Assembly (NCBI RefSeq): GCF_040712315.1
Contig: NC_134014.1
Coordinates: 10,572,244 to 10,636,243 of the forward strand
Direction of reading: 5' to 3'
Length of the DNA: 64,000 nucleotides
Source: Castanea sativa
Lineage: Eukaryota > Streptophyta > Magnoliopsida > Fagales > Fagaceae
Each line of letters begins with the position of its first letter. Position 1 is the stretch's first letter. Positions 1 through 12,134 of this stretch are shown one piece after another. Position numbers and translations under genes: made by a program. The notes below the pieces were generated by a model, which was not told the origin of the DNA, made no database searches, and saw only the letters and a list, made by a program, of their open reading frames with translations.

Positions 1-1486
1 CTACAGCTACGGGTGCACCCACCAAGTAGAAAGAATAAAAATTGATTCCTGCCCCGATACCTGGCCTAGCACTTCCTCTTAGTATCCCACAACTTGTTGT
101 TTGTGGACAATTTGCTAATTCACATAGTCCAATTATAGGTAGCACAGTCATAGTTAGTTCTAGAACCTCATTATCCTTTGTGAACACTCTTCCCCATGGT
201 TCTCTTCCTAGAGTGGTCCATAACAAGCCCACTAATGAGCTCAGTAGGGCCAATCCTATGGCTACCATTGTGGCCAAACGGGCCCTATCTGGTCGATTTG
301 CTCCAAGCTCATTCCCTACTCGGGTTGATACTGATGCACTCAGTGCTGTTGGTAATGAATACATGAGTGATGTGGTTTGTATTACTATAGCTGATGTTGC
401 AAGTGCCACTCTTGGATTTTGAAGGTAGCCAGCTAGGATTGTCATGAACTCGTACCACCACCACTCTAAACAAACAGCTAGACAGCTTGGTATAGCAAAT
501 CCAAGCAACGTAGCCCATTCTTCTCTTTGTGATGATGTGGAAGTAGTAAAAGGAAACGGAAAAGGCAAAGGTTGTGATAACATTGGCATGTACAATGGAT
601 CCTCAGGGGTACGAGTGTATAAAATGTAACAAATTAGAAACAACAGGGTGTTGAAGTTGGTTACAAATGTTGAAATTGCTATTCCTCGTACCCCAAGACC
701 AAGTGTGAAGGCCAAGTAGATGGTGATTGGAATGTGTAGAAGAATTGCTAGTAGATTGCACCACATTAAAGGCCATGTTGTGCCTTTGCTACGAAGGTAA
801 ATACGAAGGGGATGAAGAAGGCTATTAGCAATGAGATCAGGGATAGCAAAGCGGCAATATAGGCTTGCCACTCTTGTTATTTCTGGGTTTTGGTGAAGGA
901 TAAGCATGAGAGGTTCAAGGTTCATCCATATTAATCCAATGGAGAATGAAGCAAGAAGTAGCATGAGAATTGTTCTTTGTAAAGTAAGAGTTACTATGGA
1001 GAAGTTTCTCGAACCAATCGCTTGGCTGCAAAGGGGCTCCATGCCCGTGGCAAGGCCTGAGAGGACTGAGTAGCCAGTGACGTTGGTGAAGCCAATGGCT
1101 AAAGCCCCACCTGCTAGCTCTAGGCTTCCTAGCCTTCCCATGCACACGACTAAGACCATGTTTTTCAGATAGCCCACCAAGCTTGTGGCTGCTAAAGGGA
1201 ATCCTATGCCGGTCATTCTCTTTAGCTCCTCCACCACCTAAAGATTATAAACAAAAAAACAAAAAGTATCACATTGTATATTGAATTTATTTTAGGTACG
1301 CAAATAAGGGGAAGTTGGGATGCGAACTCCAAGCACTGAGTACCATAGAAGGTGTTGGTACTACTGGGTTAAAGCTCCAACCCCATATTGGACTTGGAAA
1401 AAAAGATAAGAAGATTTGTAGGAATATATGAGATTTTGTACCTCTTGCATTGTCGGGTGCTTTTGGGGCTTCTCTGCTGCAACCAT
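1..1486 (-). CDS. DTX55: MATE efflux transporter, DTX55-like (partial, 3' part beyond window)
   Basis: Multidrug and toxic compound extrusion (MATE) carrier, an integral membrane proton- or sodium-coupled exporter of small organic molecules. Exon 1 is 1442-1486 (15 codons, starting MVAAEKPQ) and exon 2 runs from 1237 to the window edge, giving about 427 visible residues with no internal stop. The 204-base intron (1238-1441) has GT-AG ends and joins in phase. Family signatures are visible: EELKRM near the N-terminus, MGRLGSLELAGGALAIGFTN, GLATGMEPLCSQAIG, EWWWYEFMTILAGY, NELGANRPDRAR and ELANCPQTTSCGILRGSARP. These are recalled as closest to Arabidopsis At5g49130 (DTX55). MATE proteins usually have about 500 residues and 12 membrane helices; the last two or so helices lie outside the window. 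The leader upstream of the ATG is CT-rich (1618-1640), and a TATA-like stretch lies at about 1688-1703. Substrate cannot be told from sequence. Confidence 0.93.
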
Positions 1487-4400
1487 CTTTGTTTTCTTTT
1501 GGCCTGGTCTTCTTTTCTTGTTTCCTTTGTGTTTTCAGTGTCTGAGCAATATGAAGGATTTGTAGAGCTAAGTGTTTGATGGTGGGATCTCCTTTTTTCT
1601 AACACACGCTCACACCAAAGAGAGAGAGAGAGAAAGAGAGTATGTGCGCAATAGCTCAATGGTTAGACTTAGAAGAGTGAGAAGTATTTAAATTTTATAA
1701 GGAGCGGAGGTGGTGGGGTTTCATCTTCTTTTTTATTATATGAAAAAAAAAAATCCTACTTGCATATATTTAATATATGTATTGTTTAGCATTGTATATG
1801 TCAATAAAAGTATAGCATTGTACTCTATATGTCAAGTGCTTGATGTCATTTAGATAAAAATTGACAGTAATTGCTGGTGCACACAGTGTATACATACATA
1901 CGCTCTGTGCAACAATCACTAACTCCATCTTGTTTAAAACTTGAATAGTGTGCTATCGAAGAAGTCATGCCAAGCCCCTACTATTTCCATAATTTAATTT
2001 GTCATTTTTCCAAAATAGATCAATCAGATCCACCTTCTCTTCGGAAAAAATCAAACAGATACGTTTATAGTTCCTGAATCTTTATTCACGCGAGGTGATT
2101 GTGACCATATCATTATTATCATCAATTATATCTAGTGTCTTGTATGTGTACTTGGTAATAGGTTAAATTATATTTGGTGTTTTGTATGTCTCTATAATCG
2201 GTTAATCTGGAGTTTTACATGTTTGAGGGAGATATTCTTCTGGCATCTACTATTCTTTGGCCTTTCCCATCTGTTTTTTTGTGTGTATCAAATTCCTTTT
2301 AACTGTCTTCATAATTTATTTTTTCCGAGCATTGAAGGCAACTGCTTGACAGTGCATCTTTAATGGGCTGTCCTTTCAGGGTGAAGATAATATATTGAGT
2401 AATTTGACTCTGAATGTCTTTGTTGAAAATATCAAAAGATGCCAATTAAGCTACATTTTAAATTATGTTGTAACTTTAATTTAAACTTATTATGATACCT
2501 AACTATTTTTTATTAGATATGTATTTTGACAAATTAATTGTTGAAATACCTTTTCTTCTTATTCACTTGATACTTGTAAAATTTTTATATAATCAGAGGA
2601 AATTCTTTTTTTTTCATCTATAAAAAGCTTAAATATCAATTTTTTTTTTTGTCCTTTAAAGCCATACTGAGATAAGACCGGAATTTATAGATTAAATAAT
2701 AAATAATATTCAATTCATATTAAATTTGGTGTACATATTAAGACCAATTGTACGTAACATATAATCCAACATTAGAATTTAAAAATATATATGAAGTAGT
2801 GTGGCATTAAAAGGAGTTATATCATATATAACTGGATCATGTTTGAATCAGGTTTGTCATTAATTTGTACATAAACATCTAAAATATGTCCAATTATAAG
2901 CTCATTGCTCCATATGTACTTTAATTGTCCATCAAGTGTATTAAGCCAAAACATATATATGCCTGTATATTTTAACATTAAGCTATATTCTAGACTTCTT
3001 GAGGGATCTTGAGAAGAACATTTCAACTGATAGTATTAGGTCACTTTCTTATATCATCACTAGGGCCTATAAATGAACGTTGGGAGGGGTGTGGTACCTC
3101 TGCGTCCACATCACATTGTAGAAGATTTAAATTGTATTGGAAGCAAGAAGCTTTTTTGCACATGTATTCCCAATATATCTTGGATGGATCCAAAACCAAC
3201 AGATCTATATAGGGCCAATCACCCCCCACGTTTGAATAGAAGCACACACACCTTGTCCAAAAAAGTTACTACAACCAGCAATTCCTTTTCTTATCATATA
3301 CTATAAATTTCTTCTACAATTTTATCAGTTTGGTTTGAATATTGACGAAATGATACCTCTCTATCCTATTTACAAAACCATGATAATTATCATACTAGTT
3401 AGTTGGTTTTGTAGTTTATTCTGTCACTGAATGGCTCGCAATCTTTCCGTAGTTTTGAATTTTTAGGCAAAGAATTCAATTTCGAAGTTCCTTCTTCCAA
3501 TACGATATCAGGGTGAAAACTGAAAAGCAGTTTGACCAGTTCGATGGGCAACAGAGTTTTAAAGTAGGCATTGGACGTAATAATTTTCAAACCTAAATTC
3601 GGTGCCAAGTTTGAACTTTGAATTCTTTTTTTACGTGGTAGCTAGGCATGGTTAGTTTATCTAATATTCTTCCTTTTGGTTGTTCATATTGTCAAGAATG
3701 TACAAACCCTTTGAGACTATTAGAATCAATGTTTTAATAGATAATCATCTTGAAATTATTCAACTCACTGCTTTGAAATATCTGAGCCTCTCCCATACAC
3801 AGTTATTAACTATATATATGTGTACAAATGTCCCACACTCCCTCTACACAAAACTCAGCAACATATGCTCCCATTAATACTCTCTCTCTTTTTAGTTGCA
3901 TGCTTATACAAATGATATTTAGAATCATCATCACTACCTATAGAAATTATCTTGTTGTCACACTTACATGGGACCATGCATGTGCATCTAGTTACACCAA
4001 ATCCCTAAAGGAATCAATCCTTATAAAAAAGTTATTACACCCAACTTTTGATAATCTTGTTGACAATTTGCATTTCAATCACCTTTTCTATAATGTCTAA
4101 ACTAAAATAAGATGGGATTTCATACCTTCCGAGCCAATACCATTTCAACATATATAATAATCAAATGGTTGTTAGCGAGAAAATGATAGTGTTTCAAGCA
4201 GTCACATCTTTCAGGGTGTTGATGAGGCTGTGTAGTTAAAGTTTCATCAGTCCCACAGAGAGACCACAGTCTAAGGCATTTGTGTGGAAGAACTACAACA
4301 ATATATCAACGCCTTTCCCACTTCCCCCCTTACATGTGACAAAGAGTACTCATATCTTCCATCATTTCATGGAGAAGTCTGACGTAGAATCCCCTCAATA

Positions 4401-5560
4401 TTTGATAGAGAAGGATATCACCAATAACCAATCACATTGTAGAGATCCATTATCTCAGTCTAAAAGCTTAACAAGCAAATATTAATCCACAACTTGCACT
4501 ATAGTTGATATGATGCCTTCATCTATATATGCCCCCACATTAATGTGTTGGTTGCTTGCATACCCTGTTCTTTGGTTGAAAAAGATATGTATCGTAGAGG
4601 CTAAAAAATAACAAAAAAGGAACCGATTTCAATATTTAGTGTGCGTTTGACTGGTTTATTTGCTTAAAGGTGAAACCAATATACTTTTCGACTTAAGTAA
4701 ATTTAAATACCTAGCTAGAGCTAAATAAAGAGATTTTGTGTATCTTAGGGTAATAATCCTTGGTGGGAGCCCATAGGTTTGAATTTTCTTACTTGATATG
4801 GTACTAATTTCTCTTTGTTTGATTTAGTCAAAATGGTTTCATTTGTATTAAACCCTAAATATGATGGTAGCACACCTATAATGGGAAATCTCGGTGGAGA
4901 GAATCTTTCTCTTCGATATTGTCCACATTATTTGGTCTCTTGGCCTTATCAAGTGCCAAAATATTGCTAGAGGTGGATCTTTGAGTCAAAAGAAGAAGAT
5001 TACTAGTGAACCATAGGCCTTTTGACCTGCACTCATCTCCTTCCTACGAAAATATAAAATTAAAAAAAAAAAAAAAATTCTAAGATTGAACATGGAATGT
5101 TTTTTCAAAATGTGGGATGCTTTATCTAATCTCTTTGACTCCCATTATTTTAATGGGAAACAAGTTGGAAAAGAATGTACCACTAGAGAAATCCTGTAAA
5201 GTATTTGTTGCAAACATGACAACAATGGAAGCTTTCAACACTTTCCAGAGTTAATTCCCCACAAGTTCTGTCTCAATAATAATCTATATATGTTTATTTG
5301 AAGGATCATTCCACATAATCACTTCCTTTTATTTTTTTTAAGCTGCACTCTCAAAATCTAAACCGTTTTTTAATATTAGATAACACAGAAAGCATACAAA
5401 TAAATCTGTCATTTATTGAAATAAATAAAGAGGGACTAATTGCAGTTTGGTAAAACTTTGTCAAACCATATCTTTTCAGGATTTGAATCCTCTACATTAC
5501 ACTTTGAAATGGAGAGAGAGTTAATTTCAATAGCAATCATTTGAAGTTGAATATAAATCA
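1487..5560. other. Intergenic DNA upstream of DTX55, no gene recognised
   Basis: AT-rich sequence with many homopolymer runs. Short ORFs occur around 3000-3300 and 3830-4485 but show no domain, no codon-use signal and no splice continuity. The first 250 bases probably hold the DTX55 promoter and leader. Nothing else could be supported. Confidence 0.6.
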
Positions 5561-5562
5561 AA

Positions 5563-6005
5563 AGCCTAGATTTTGCCAACTCATTTAATTTTGGCTAAAA
5601 TGAAAAACTTATCCTCTATATTTCATCAATTATCTCAGTTATTTAACTTTGTTTTTGTTTGTTTTAGTTCTCTAAATTTCAAGTTTATTCAATTAAGGCC
5701 TCTCCATTAACTTTTGTTAAATATTGCGGTTAATTGTTCACAATTTTTAAATTAAACAATCCAATTAATAATTGAAAAATATTTTCCAGAGTTATTTTTA
5801 AAAAATTTTTTAACTAAAGTTGATCGATGAAAATTTTTAATTGAATAAACTTGAAATTTAGAAGATTGAAATAAACGAAAGTAAGTTTAAAAAACTGAAA
5901 TGAATTCTGGTAAAATTTAGAAAATGAATTTTGCATTTTAGCCTTGAACTTTTTAACTATACGGATAAATTAAACTAGAGTTAAATGAGGTGGCAAAATC
6001 TAAAT
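5563..6005. mobile_element. MITE-like element with long imperfect terminal inverted repeats
   Basis: The left arm (from about 5563, TAGATTTTGCCAACTCATTT) reappears inverted at the right end (about 5980-6005, read on the minus strand as TAGATTTTGCCACCTCATTT). A second block, CTAAATTTCAAGTTTATTCAA, is in the left arm near 5675 and inverted near 5840. The pairing arms cover most of about 440 bp and there is no ORF, as expected of a non-autonomous inverted-repeat element. The word TTGAAATGGAGAG occurs on both sides (about 5506 and 6012) but not flush with the arms, so the target duplication is not settled. Confidence 0.6.
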
Positions 6006-7217
6006 CATGGCCTTGAAATGGAGAGGATTGAGGTCCATCTTTTCAAAGTACAACTTTTAAACTTCAATTTTTTATAGTATTTATTTAAAGTTTTAAAAAT
6101 TAAATAAATACTATTCAAATTTTTATATTTTTTTAAATCTTCATTTAAAGTTATTAGCTTAAAGCGGGTTCCAATTAGCTCAACTAATAAAATCTCTAAT
6201 GATTGAAGAAGAGATCTGGAGTTCAATGTTTGTCTACATAAAAAAAAGATTGGTGTCTTGGATAAAGAGCTATTATTAGGAGCGGACATATAAGTGAAAA
6301 CTTTTTTCTTAAATAGCTTAGGTATCAAATTGTATTAAGCTGTACATTGCCATTTATACTAAATATTGTGCCCAAGTAATTCCATGTCCATATGTCACTC
6401 CTAGTTAGACCCATCAATATTTTTTAAGTTAAGTTCGGGAAAACTTGCTTTTAAATGTCTGTTTGAGTGCTCAATGGTTCTTCATATATATATATATATA
6501 TAATCGTCAATACATTGTCAATTTTTTATTTTTTTTATTTTGGTCGGGATTTAGGCAAACTGAGTATGTATTTTTTTTTTTGATAATCGGTCAAACTGAG
6601 TATGTATATATCAACTATATGCAACCACATACATTGATAAAATTGGATAGACAAATATTACGATCCCTTTAGATTTTCATTTTCATAATTGAGTGATCTA
6701 TACACCTACTTCCGTTTAGTCCTTTCAAATACCTAACATAACAAGAACACATCAGACAGCCCCTCCATTAAGCATCTTTAATAGATTTCGGTTATTAACT
6801 TATTATCATTTGAAAACTCAGTTCTGGAAATGAACTAAGATTAATCCTACGTACCCACGATGCATAATCTTTGGAAATCCTATTTTTCCATCATTAGATT
6901 GACCTAACAGTTGTAAGGGTAAAATCTTCATGATGGGATTGAAAAAAAAGGGTAAAATCTTTATCATCATCTTCAATTTTCGTGATTTTTTGTTTTGTTT
7001 TGTTTGTTTTTGTTTTTGTTTTTTGTTGTAGGTCAAAATCTTATGATCTTATTGTTCTATGTAATCCAGTGATTAAGAAAAGCAGACTATCTTGGTTTTG
7101 TCTTATAGGCGCATCCAATGTTAGGTGATAAGGGTTCACATTTGATCAGAAACCCTCTTATAAAATGCATGAAAATGACAATTGGTGTGTGTTTGGATAA
7201 ACTTTTTCGTTAAAAGT
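6006..7217. other. Intergenic, no gene recognised
   Basis: AT-rich DNA with a short TA repeat near 6486-6502 and T-rich tracts. The ORFs on either strand are short, low-complexity and without recognisable domains. Confidence 0.55.
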
Positions 7218-7233
7218 TGACAAAATTATAATT

Positions 7234-7389
7234 TTTTTTTTTATACCAGATAGAATTTCTACTCTAACTTAATCTAATTGTATATGTGTGCGAAACTCCC
7301 TCTTAGATACTTGAACCCCGTCCTTTGCCCCCATACCCTACAACCATTTATACTTGTAGAGTGACTACCGCACTAAGGGGGAGCGGTGG
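7234..7389 (-). mobile_element. tRNA-derived SINE with 16-bp target duplication
   Basis: Minus-strand element of about 155 bp ending in an A tail (T run at 7232-7242 on the plus strand). Direct repeats TGACAAAATTATAATT flank it exactly at 7218-7233 and 7390-7405. Read on the minus strand it has a pol III B-box-like word (GGGTTCAAGTATC) and a weaker A-box-like region (TAGTGCGGTAGTCACTC). Its 3' part (TAGATTAAGTTAGAG... GTATA then A run) is shared with the copies at 12,135 and 24,920. Confidence 0.8.
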
Positions 7390-7405
7390 TGACAAAATTA
7401 TAATT

Positions 7406-8024
7406 GATATAAAAAAGGAAGCCTATGAAAAGTTACAAATAAACAAATAAGTTAAAAATTCCAAGAATCGAAGTGCTAATCCAAGCTAATTCAAGTTTAT
7501 TGATGTGCATTGAATTGGGTTATTTTCCGAAAGTAGATAAAAGTATGATATATTAAAAAAAAGTGTATTTTTAAAAAGTGAGTAAACTAAATTTTGATAT
7601 CTGGCTGACCATAAAAAGTGGATAGATTATCATGTGAAGAAGTGATTTTCAGGAAGCATAAACACGTGAGTGACTTGACATTAACCTAAACTTTCACCAC
7701 TTTGTAGAAAGATGATAAGAACAAATTGCTCCAAGCCATATATCTCATGGGAAAAGCCTGAAAAACGCTAATTTTCCATAAGAGGACATGAAGGATTAAA
7801 GAGGAATGAAAAAGGGGATGCTTAAATCTCCTTGCATTAACCATTAGTGGAGAAACACAAACCAATACGTCAGGAACTTTTGTACGTTGAGAGGTAATAA
7901 TAAATTAATAATATGAAGTTACAAATCACAAGCATTGATGGATCCATTGATCACCACAAACGTGCACATCTCTCGTCGTTTGGCATTGCCGCATTGGTGA
8001 CCCTACCATCTAATGTGTCTTGTG
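7406..8024. other. Intergenic, no gene recognised
   Basis: AT-rich sequence without a supportable ORF or repeat structure. Confidence 0.5.
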
Positions 8025-8420
8025 TTTTTTTTTGGTGGCACTTTAGTAGCTACTCGACTACTATATCCCCATAAATCTAAAAGAAAACAATCAACCTTAT
8101 TGCTGCTCAAAATTTGGTTCTAAACTTAGATTTAAACTCGATTATTAAACAAGCTAAACTCATATATAATAACGTATTCGCCCCATCAAAATAAATAAAT
8201 AAATAAATAAAATGACTTATTCATGAACAAGGTGGTGCATCTTTTTTTTTTGGTGGCATCTTAGTAGCTACTAGCCTACCATATCCATATAAATCTAAAA
8301 GAGAATAACCAACCCCTAATGCTGCTCAAAATTAGGCTTTAAATCTAGATTTAAACTTAATTATTAAACGAGTTAAACTCATATATAATAATGCATTCGT
8401 GAACAAGGTGGTGCATTTAC
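8025..8420. repeat. Imperfect direct duplication, two copies of about 180-215 bp
   Basis: Copy 1 (about 8025-8241) and copy 2 (about 8242-8420) share, in order, a T run plus GGTGGCA, TTAGTAGCTACT, ATAAATCTAAAAGA, GCTGCTCAAAATT, GATTTAAACT, AACTCATATATAATAA and GAACAAGGTGGTGCAT. Copy 1 carries an extra (AAAT)n tract near 8190. No coding capacity is seen. Confidence 0.8.
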
Positions 8421-10233
8421 GGTAGTAGGAGTTGCCATCTCATGACTCGTGAGTATGAGGGTTGATTTAAATATATATACCATGCTTTATGTGTACATGT
8501 ATAAAATATACTTAAATAGACTTAATTGAATTGTGTCAGTTTAAAAATTAGTTCATATATAATATTGATCATTTGGTGGTAAAAATTAGATATAATTTTT
8601 AACAAAATAAGGTAGATGAATCTAATTTTTGTAAGCTTATAAACAAAATTAATTCTATCTATTAATTTAAATAATATAATTTCATCTAAATTGAGTTATA
8701 AAATATATATTAGCATAGATTTGTGAAGGCGTAAAATCTTTTAGCTGTAGTATTTACTATATATGGGAATATCAAATAGTTTGTGAACAAGTTGGACCTT
8801 GCTCGACAAGAAAATTTACCAAGTTTAAACATGTAATATAGTGTGGCAATGAGCACAAACTTGGCTCATGTTTGAAATAAAATTAAATTAACCAATCATG
8901 AACTTTTAATTCTTATCTTAACTTGTTTACAACCCTACTAACTATCTTATAGTAGAAAGAGGAATTAATTTCTCTATAATTAAAATTAACACTACAAATT
9001 GCCAAGTAACAACATAATGTCAAAAAGCATGGGGGTAGCATTTTCATATGAGAACCATATTCAATGAAGCAAAAATCACCAATTTGGATCTCTCGTTCCG
9101 TCTCCTCTTGATACCAAAACTTATTTATTAAAAAAAAATACTGAGTTCAATTGTTCAAGTGATAGTCATGTGATAATGATATCATTCTTTTGTGTCACAT
9201 GTTTGTAATTCAAAATTTGTTTTTTTCTCTCCTATTATCTACTTATTGCCAAAAAAGAAGAGGAAGAAAAAAAAAAAGAATAATACAACTAATGGTCTGA
9301 GTGAGAGTGTCAGTGGGATTGTTCAATGAATTCAACACATTTATGCTTCACCCTCTATTAAGCAAAAAGAAAAAAAGAAAAAAAGAAAAGAAAAGGCCTA
9401 CCATGAACCATACCCGAAGGGTAGAACCTTCTCTCTTCCTCTCACAATCGTACTTTTGGTCTTGAATCATTTGGTGGTGATTTGATGGACCTCGTTTGCT
9501 TATTTAGATCTAAGATGGGCTTTTTAATATGATTTATCAAGTTTGAAACTTTACCAGGACAAAATGGACCAATTTCTTTCTAAAAAAGTTTGATCCATAT
9601 ATGGAGTAACTTTAACACGGGCCGGGATCATAAACTGGGCTGTTCTACTGACAGCCCAGAGGCGAGGGACCAATCCAATGGACATCCCCATAGACCCAAA
9701 ATAATGGCGCAACTCCTTGAATTGGGTCCAAATGGAGTTATTCTCAAAAAAAAAGAAAAAAAAAAGGGTCCAAACGGAGTAAAAAGCCCACATAGATTAA
9801 CACAAATCTTGATTGATAGGAAACTAGGTATAGTTATTTAGGTACTATATATATATATATATTTATATAATCAATTATATTCAAAGCCTTTTAAGAAACT
9901 AAACTTAAATTTTGTTCCATAAGAAAATTGGTCAAAAAGCAATATTATGAAACTCTCTAAGTAATTTGTGTTTGAGAGAGCTTTTTTTTATTGGTTCATT
10001 GAGATTTAAAAATAAATTTGTATATGGAAAAAAAATTAAATTATTAAAAAGTTTTACATAAGCAAAGTAAGTAAAGTTAAGGGGTGAAAAAAAAAACTTG
10101 GTTAAGTTTTGTGTGGTACCTAAACATTTATCTTTTTTATTTTTGTTATGGAACCTAAACATTTGTCTTGATTGTTACTAGTAGGTGTATATGAAATGAA
10201 AAATTAGAAGCAATAGAATGTTGGTCAATAAAT
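8421..10233. other. Intergenic, no gene recognised
   Basis: AT-rich, with purine-rich tracts near 9240-9280 and 9360-9395 and a (TA)n run near 9846-9861. The GC-richer patch at 9590-9800 has a short hairpin (GGGCTGT with ACAGCCC) but no recognisable gene. Confidence 0.5.
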
Positions 10234-10238
10234 GTTAT
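10234..10238. repeat. 5-bp target-site duplication, left copy (GTTAT)
   Basis: GTTAT directly abuts the left LTR and is repeated at 24,860-24,864 directly after the right LTR. This is the expected footprint of LTR-retrotransposon integration and shows that the element is complete end to end. Confidence 0.95.
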
Positions 10239-10454
10239 TGATGATGCGAAGAAAATCAGTAGGCTGGATGTTTCGGACTTGAAAGGACCACTTGCTCTCT
10301 AGATGGCCTGAAAAAGAAAGAAAAGAAATCAAAGGTGACCGGGGTTGCCGGCCAAGAACCCTCTGATGGCAAAATTAGTTTTCTCTCTATATTTTTGGAG
10401 TTCCAACTTTTTGGGAGAAGTAAAAACATACATTTTGTCTGGTCTGAATGAGTG

Positions 10455-10463
10455 TTTATATAG
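10455..10463 (-). promoter_or_regulatory. TATA box of the left LTR
   Basis: Minus-strand CTATATAAA, conserved in the right LTR at 24,021-24,029. It lies about 220 bases from the LTR edge, which fits a U3 promoter with a short R-U5 read toward lower coordinates. Confidence 0.6.
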
Positions 10464-10715
10464 TGTCCTAAGAGCAGTTATTAGACTTGTAACTTCTCCT
10501 GGATTTCAGGAGATGCGAGGGTTCAGGATTAACTTCCACAACTGTTTAGGAGTTACATTTTTCTCATATAACGTTCACTAGAAGTTATGCGTATGATAAT
10601 GAGTTGTTGTACATACTCAAGAATTTCCTAAGTGTCCAAGACTCGTCCAGGGGTCCTCTTGTCGAGCGTACCTTTCTTCCAAGGAAGGTCGTTCCTCTAT
10701 GGACGAGGTTTACCA

Positions 10716-11215
10716 GGACGAGGGTTACCAGGACGAGGTTCTTACCACCTTCGCTTTCCTGGTCTTGTCCTGGACGACCATGGTCCTCATGGACGAGGGT
10801 TACTAGGACGAGGTTCTTACCACCTTCGCTTTCCTGGTCTTGTCCTGGACGACCATGGTCCTCATGGACGAGGTTTACCAGGACGAGGTTCTTACCACCT
10901 TCGCTTTCCTGGTCTTGTCCTGGACGACCATGGTCCTCATGGACGAGGGTTACCAGGATGAGGTTCTTACCACCTTCGCTTTCCTGGCCTTGTCCTGGAC
11001 GACCATGGTCCTCATGGACAAGGTTTACTAGGACGAGGTTCTTATCCTGGACGACCATGGTCCTCATGGACGAGGTTTACTAGGATGAGGTTCTTACCAC
11101 CTTCGCTTTCCTGGTCTTGTCTTGGATGACCATGGTCCTCATGGATGAGGTTTACCAGGACGAGGTTCTTACCACCTTCGCTTTCCTGGTCTTGTCCTAG
11201 ACGACCTCCATGGAC
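10716..11215. repeat. 75-bp minisatellite in left LTR (about 7 units)
   Basis: The word CTTACCACCTTCGC recurs at 10,741, 10,816, 10,891, 10,966, 11,093 and 11,168, and a shortened unit begins at 11,041. The period is exactly 75 bases except after the 52-base short unit. Each unit also carries GGACGACCATGGTCCTCATG and GGACGAGG. Because 75 is divisible by three, reading frames stay open on both strands; these ORFs are treated as by-products of the repeat. Confidence 0.95.
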
Positions 11216-11248
11216 GATATTGGAGTTGCATTTTATCATACCCCATCA

Positions 11249-11263
11249 GTTGCCCCCTTGTCT
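11249..11263 (-). other. Polypurine tract of the Tat element
   Basis: Minus-strand AGACAAGGGGGCAAC lies directly against the internal edge of the left LTR. A purine tract here is where plus-strand DNA synthesis is primed during reverse transcription, and its position fixes the element's orientation. Confidence 0.85.
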
Positions 11264-11438
11264 ATGGGTCGTCTAGGGAGTTCATAAAATGATGTCATTT
11301 TTTGGACGTATGTCTTTATGTTGTGCCACATGTCGCGATCTCATCGGCAATTTGTCATGTCAATTTAGTTTTTCGAGGGAAATGCCACGCGGCGTGTCCT
11401 GGTTAGTCACGTAATTCGAGACACCATTTTTCAACGCC

Positions 11439-11446
11439 TATAAATA
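11439..11446 (+). promoter_or_regulatory. TATA box, probable promoter of the antisense ORF
   Basis: TATAAATA at the inner side of the 3' LTR, on the strand opposite to gag-pol. It is followed by a pyrimidine-rich leader (11,460-11,600). Removing the Helitron at 11,608-15,729 puts this TATA about 165 bases upstream of the antisense start codon, a normal plant distance. Confidence 0.55.
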
Positions 11447-11843
11447 GTGGAATTCCCCTCGTACCCTCTGCATTTTTTCAAATTTTCTTCTTTGACATCC
11501 CTCGTCTTAACGCTTCATCTAGAAGTTTCCTGCGTCCGTAGTCTCCCTTTGTCTAGATCCAGGTATTTTCTCACTCCTCGTCCTCAGGTTTTAAGCTTTA
11601 TTAAGAACTAGCATTTAACCCGTGCAATGCGCAAGAAACATTTCACACATTTAAAATTCCATTAATTTGACATAACAATACAATAAATACAACAGTTAAT
11701 ATGTTTATTAAAGACTTTGTTTTAATAATGCCAATCAATTCAAAAAATAAAAATGACAATTGTTGGATACAGAGTTAGGTTTAATAACATTGTCAAAAGT
11801 CCAAAATTCCCTATAGCAGAAAATAAAGTCTAAGAAGTCATTA

Positions 11844-11944
11844 ACCCAAAAAACATTTAGTGAGCTGAGCCATATTCCAGCCCTGATGAACTGTGAGTGC
11901 CAGCTTTGTTTCACTTGGATGAATTGGGCTATCATCATTCACCT
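11844..11944 (-). pseudogene. Exon-like gene fragment inside the Helitron (3' exon)
   Basis: The minus strand has a T-rich stretch and acceptor-like ACAG, then an open segment beginning VNDDSPIHPSETKLALTVHQ and continuing about a dozen residues to a TAA. It looks like the last exon of a captured host gene. The parent gene was not recognised. Confidence 0.35.
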
Positions 11945-12134
11945 GTAAAAAACAATAGAACAATAGCACTTAAAAAAAATAATGATGACAAATACATATC
12001 TTCTCACATGCATTATTTTTTTTATTTTGTCCATCTAGAACATGCCAACTACAAAGGTATACACAATAAGAACAAAATCGATTCTTTGGTGTGCTAAATG
12101 GATGATTGTTGTCCACGTTTAAATGTAACCTCTA

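Larger units (their letters stand above)
10239..11248 (-). repeat. 3' LTR of the Tat element (left LTR)
   Basis: 1010 bp. It matches the right LTR along its length but differs from it by about 8-9% over the first 140 bases, nearly all transitions, so the insertion is not recent. From about 10,700 to 11,200 it consists of 75-bp tandem repeats. It ends next to a polypurine tract, which makes it the 3' LTR of a minus-strand element. Confidence 0.95.

Noticed and set aside
1300..1385. B-box-like word in the DTX55 intron
   Set aside because: No matching A box, tail or target duplication, so not called as a SINE.
1642..1700. tRNA A-box-like word (TAGCTCAATGGTTAGA) upstream of DTX55
   Set aside because: No B box, cloverleaf or A tail could be found; at most a decayed SINE head.
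9551..9841. Overlapping ORFs on both strands around 9.6 kb
   Set aside because: Contain A/T-run-encoded Phe and Lys stretches, no domain, no splice continuity.
10716..11215. Regular repeats that superficially look like a CRISPR array
   Set aside because: Units are contiguous and near-identical with no unique spacers, and the DNA is plant nuclear.
10585..11239. ORFs of about 160 codons on both strands, with repeated peptides such as LVHEDHGRPGQ
   Set aside because: They are produced by the 75-bp LTR minisatellite, whose length is a multiple of three. They occur on both strands in both LTRs and lack a start context or domain.
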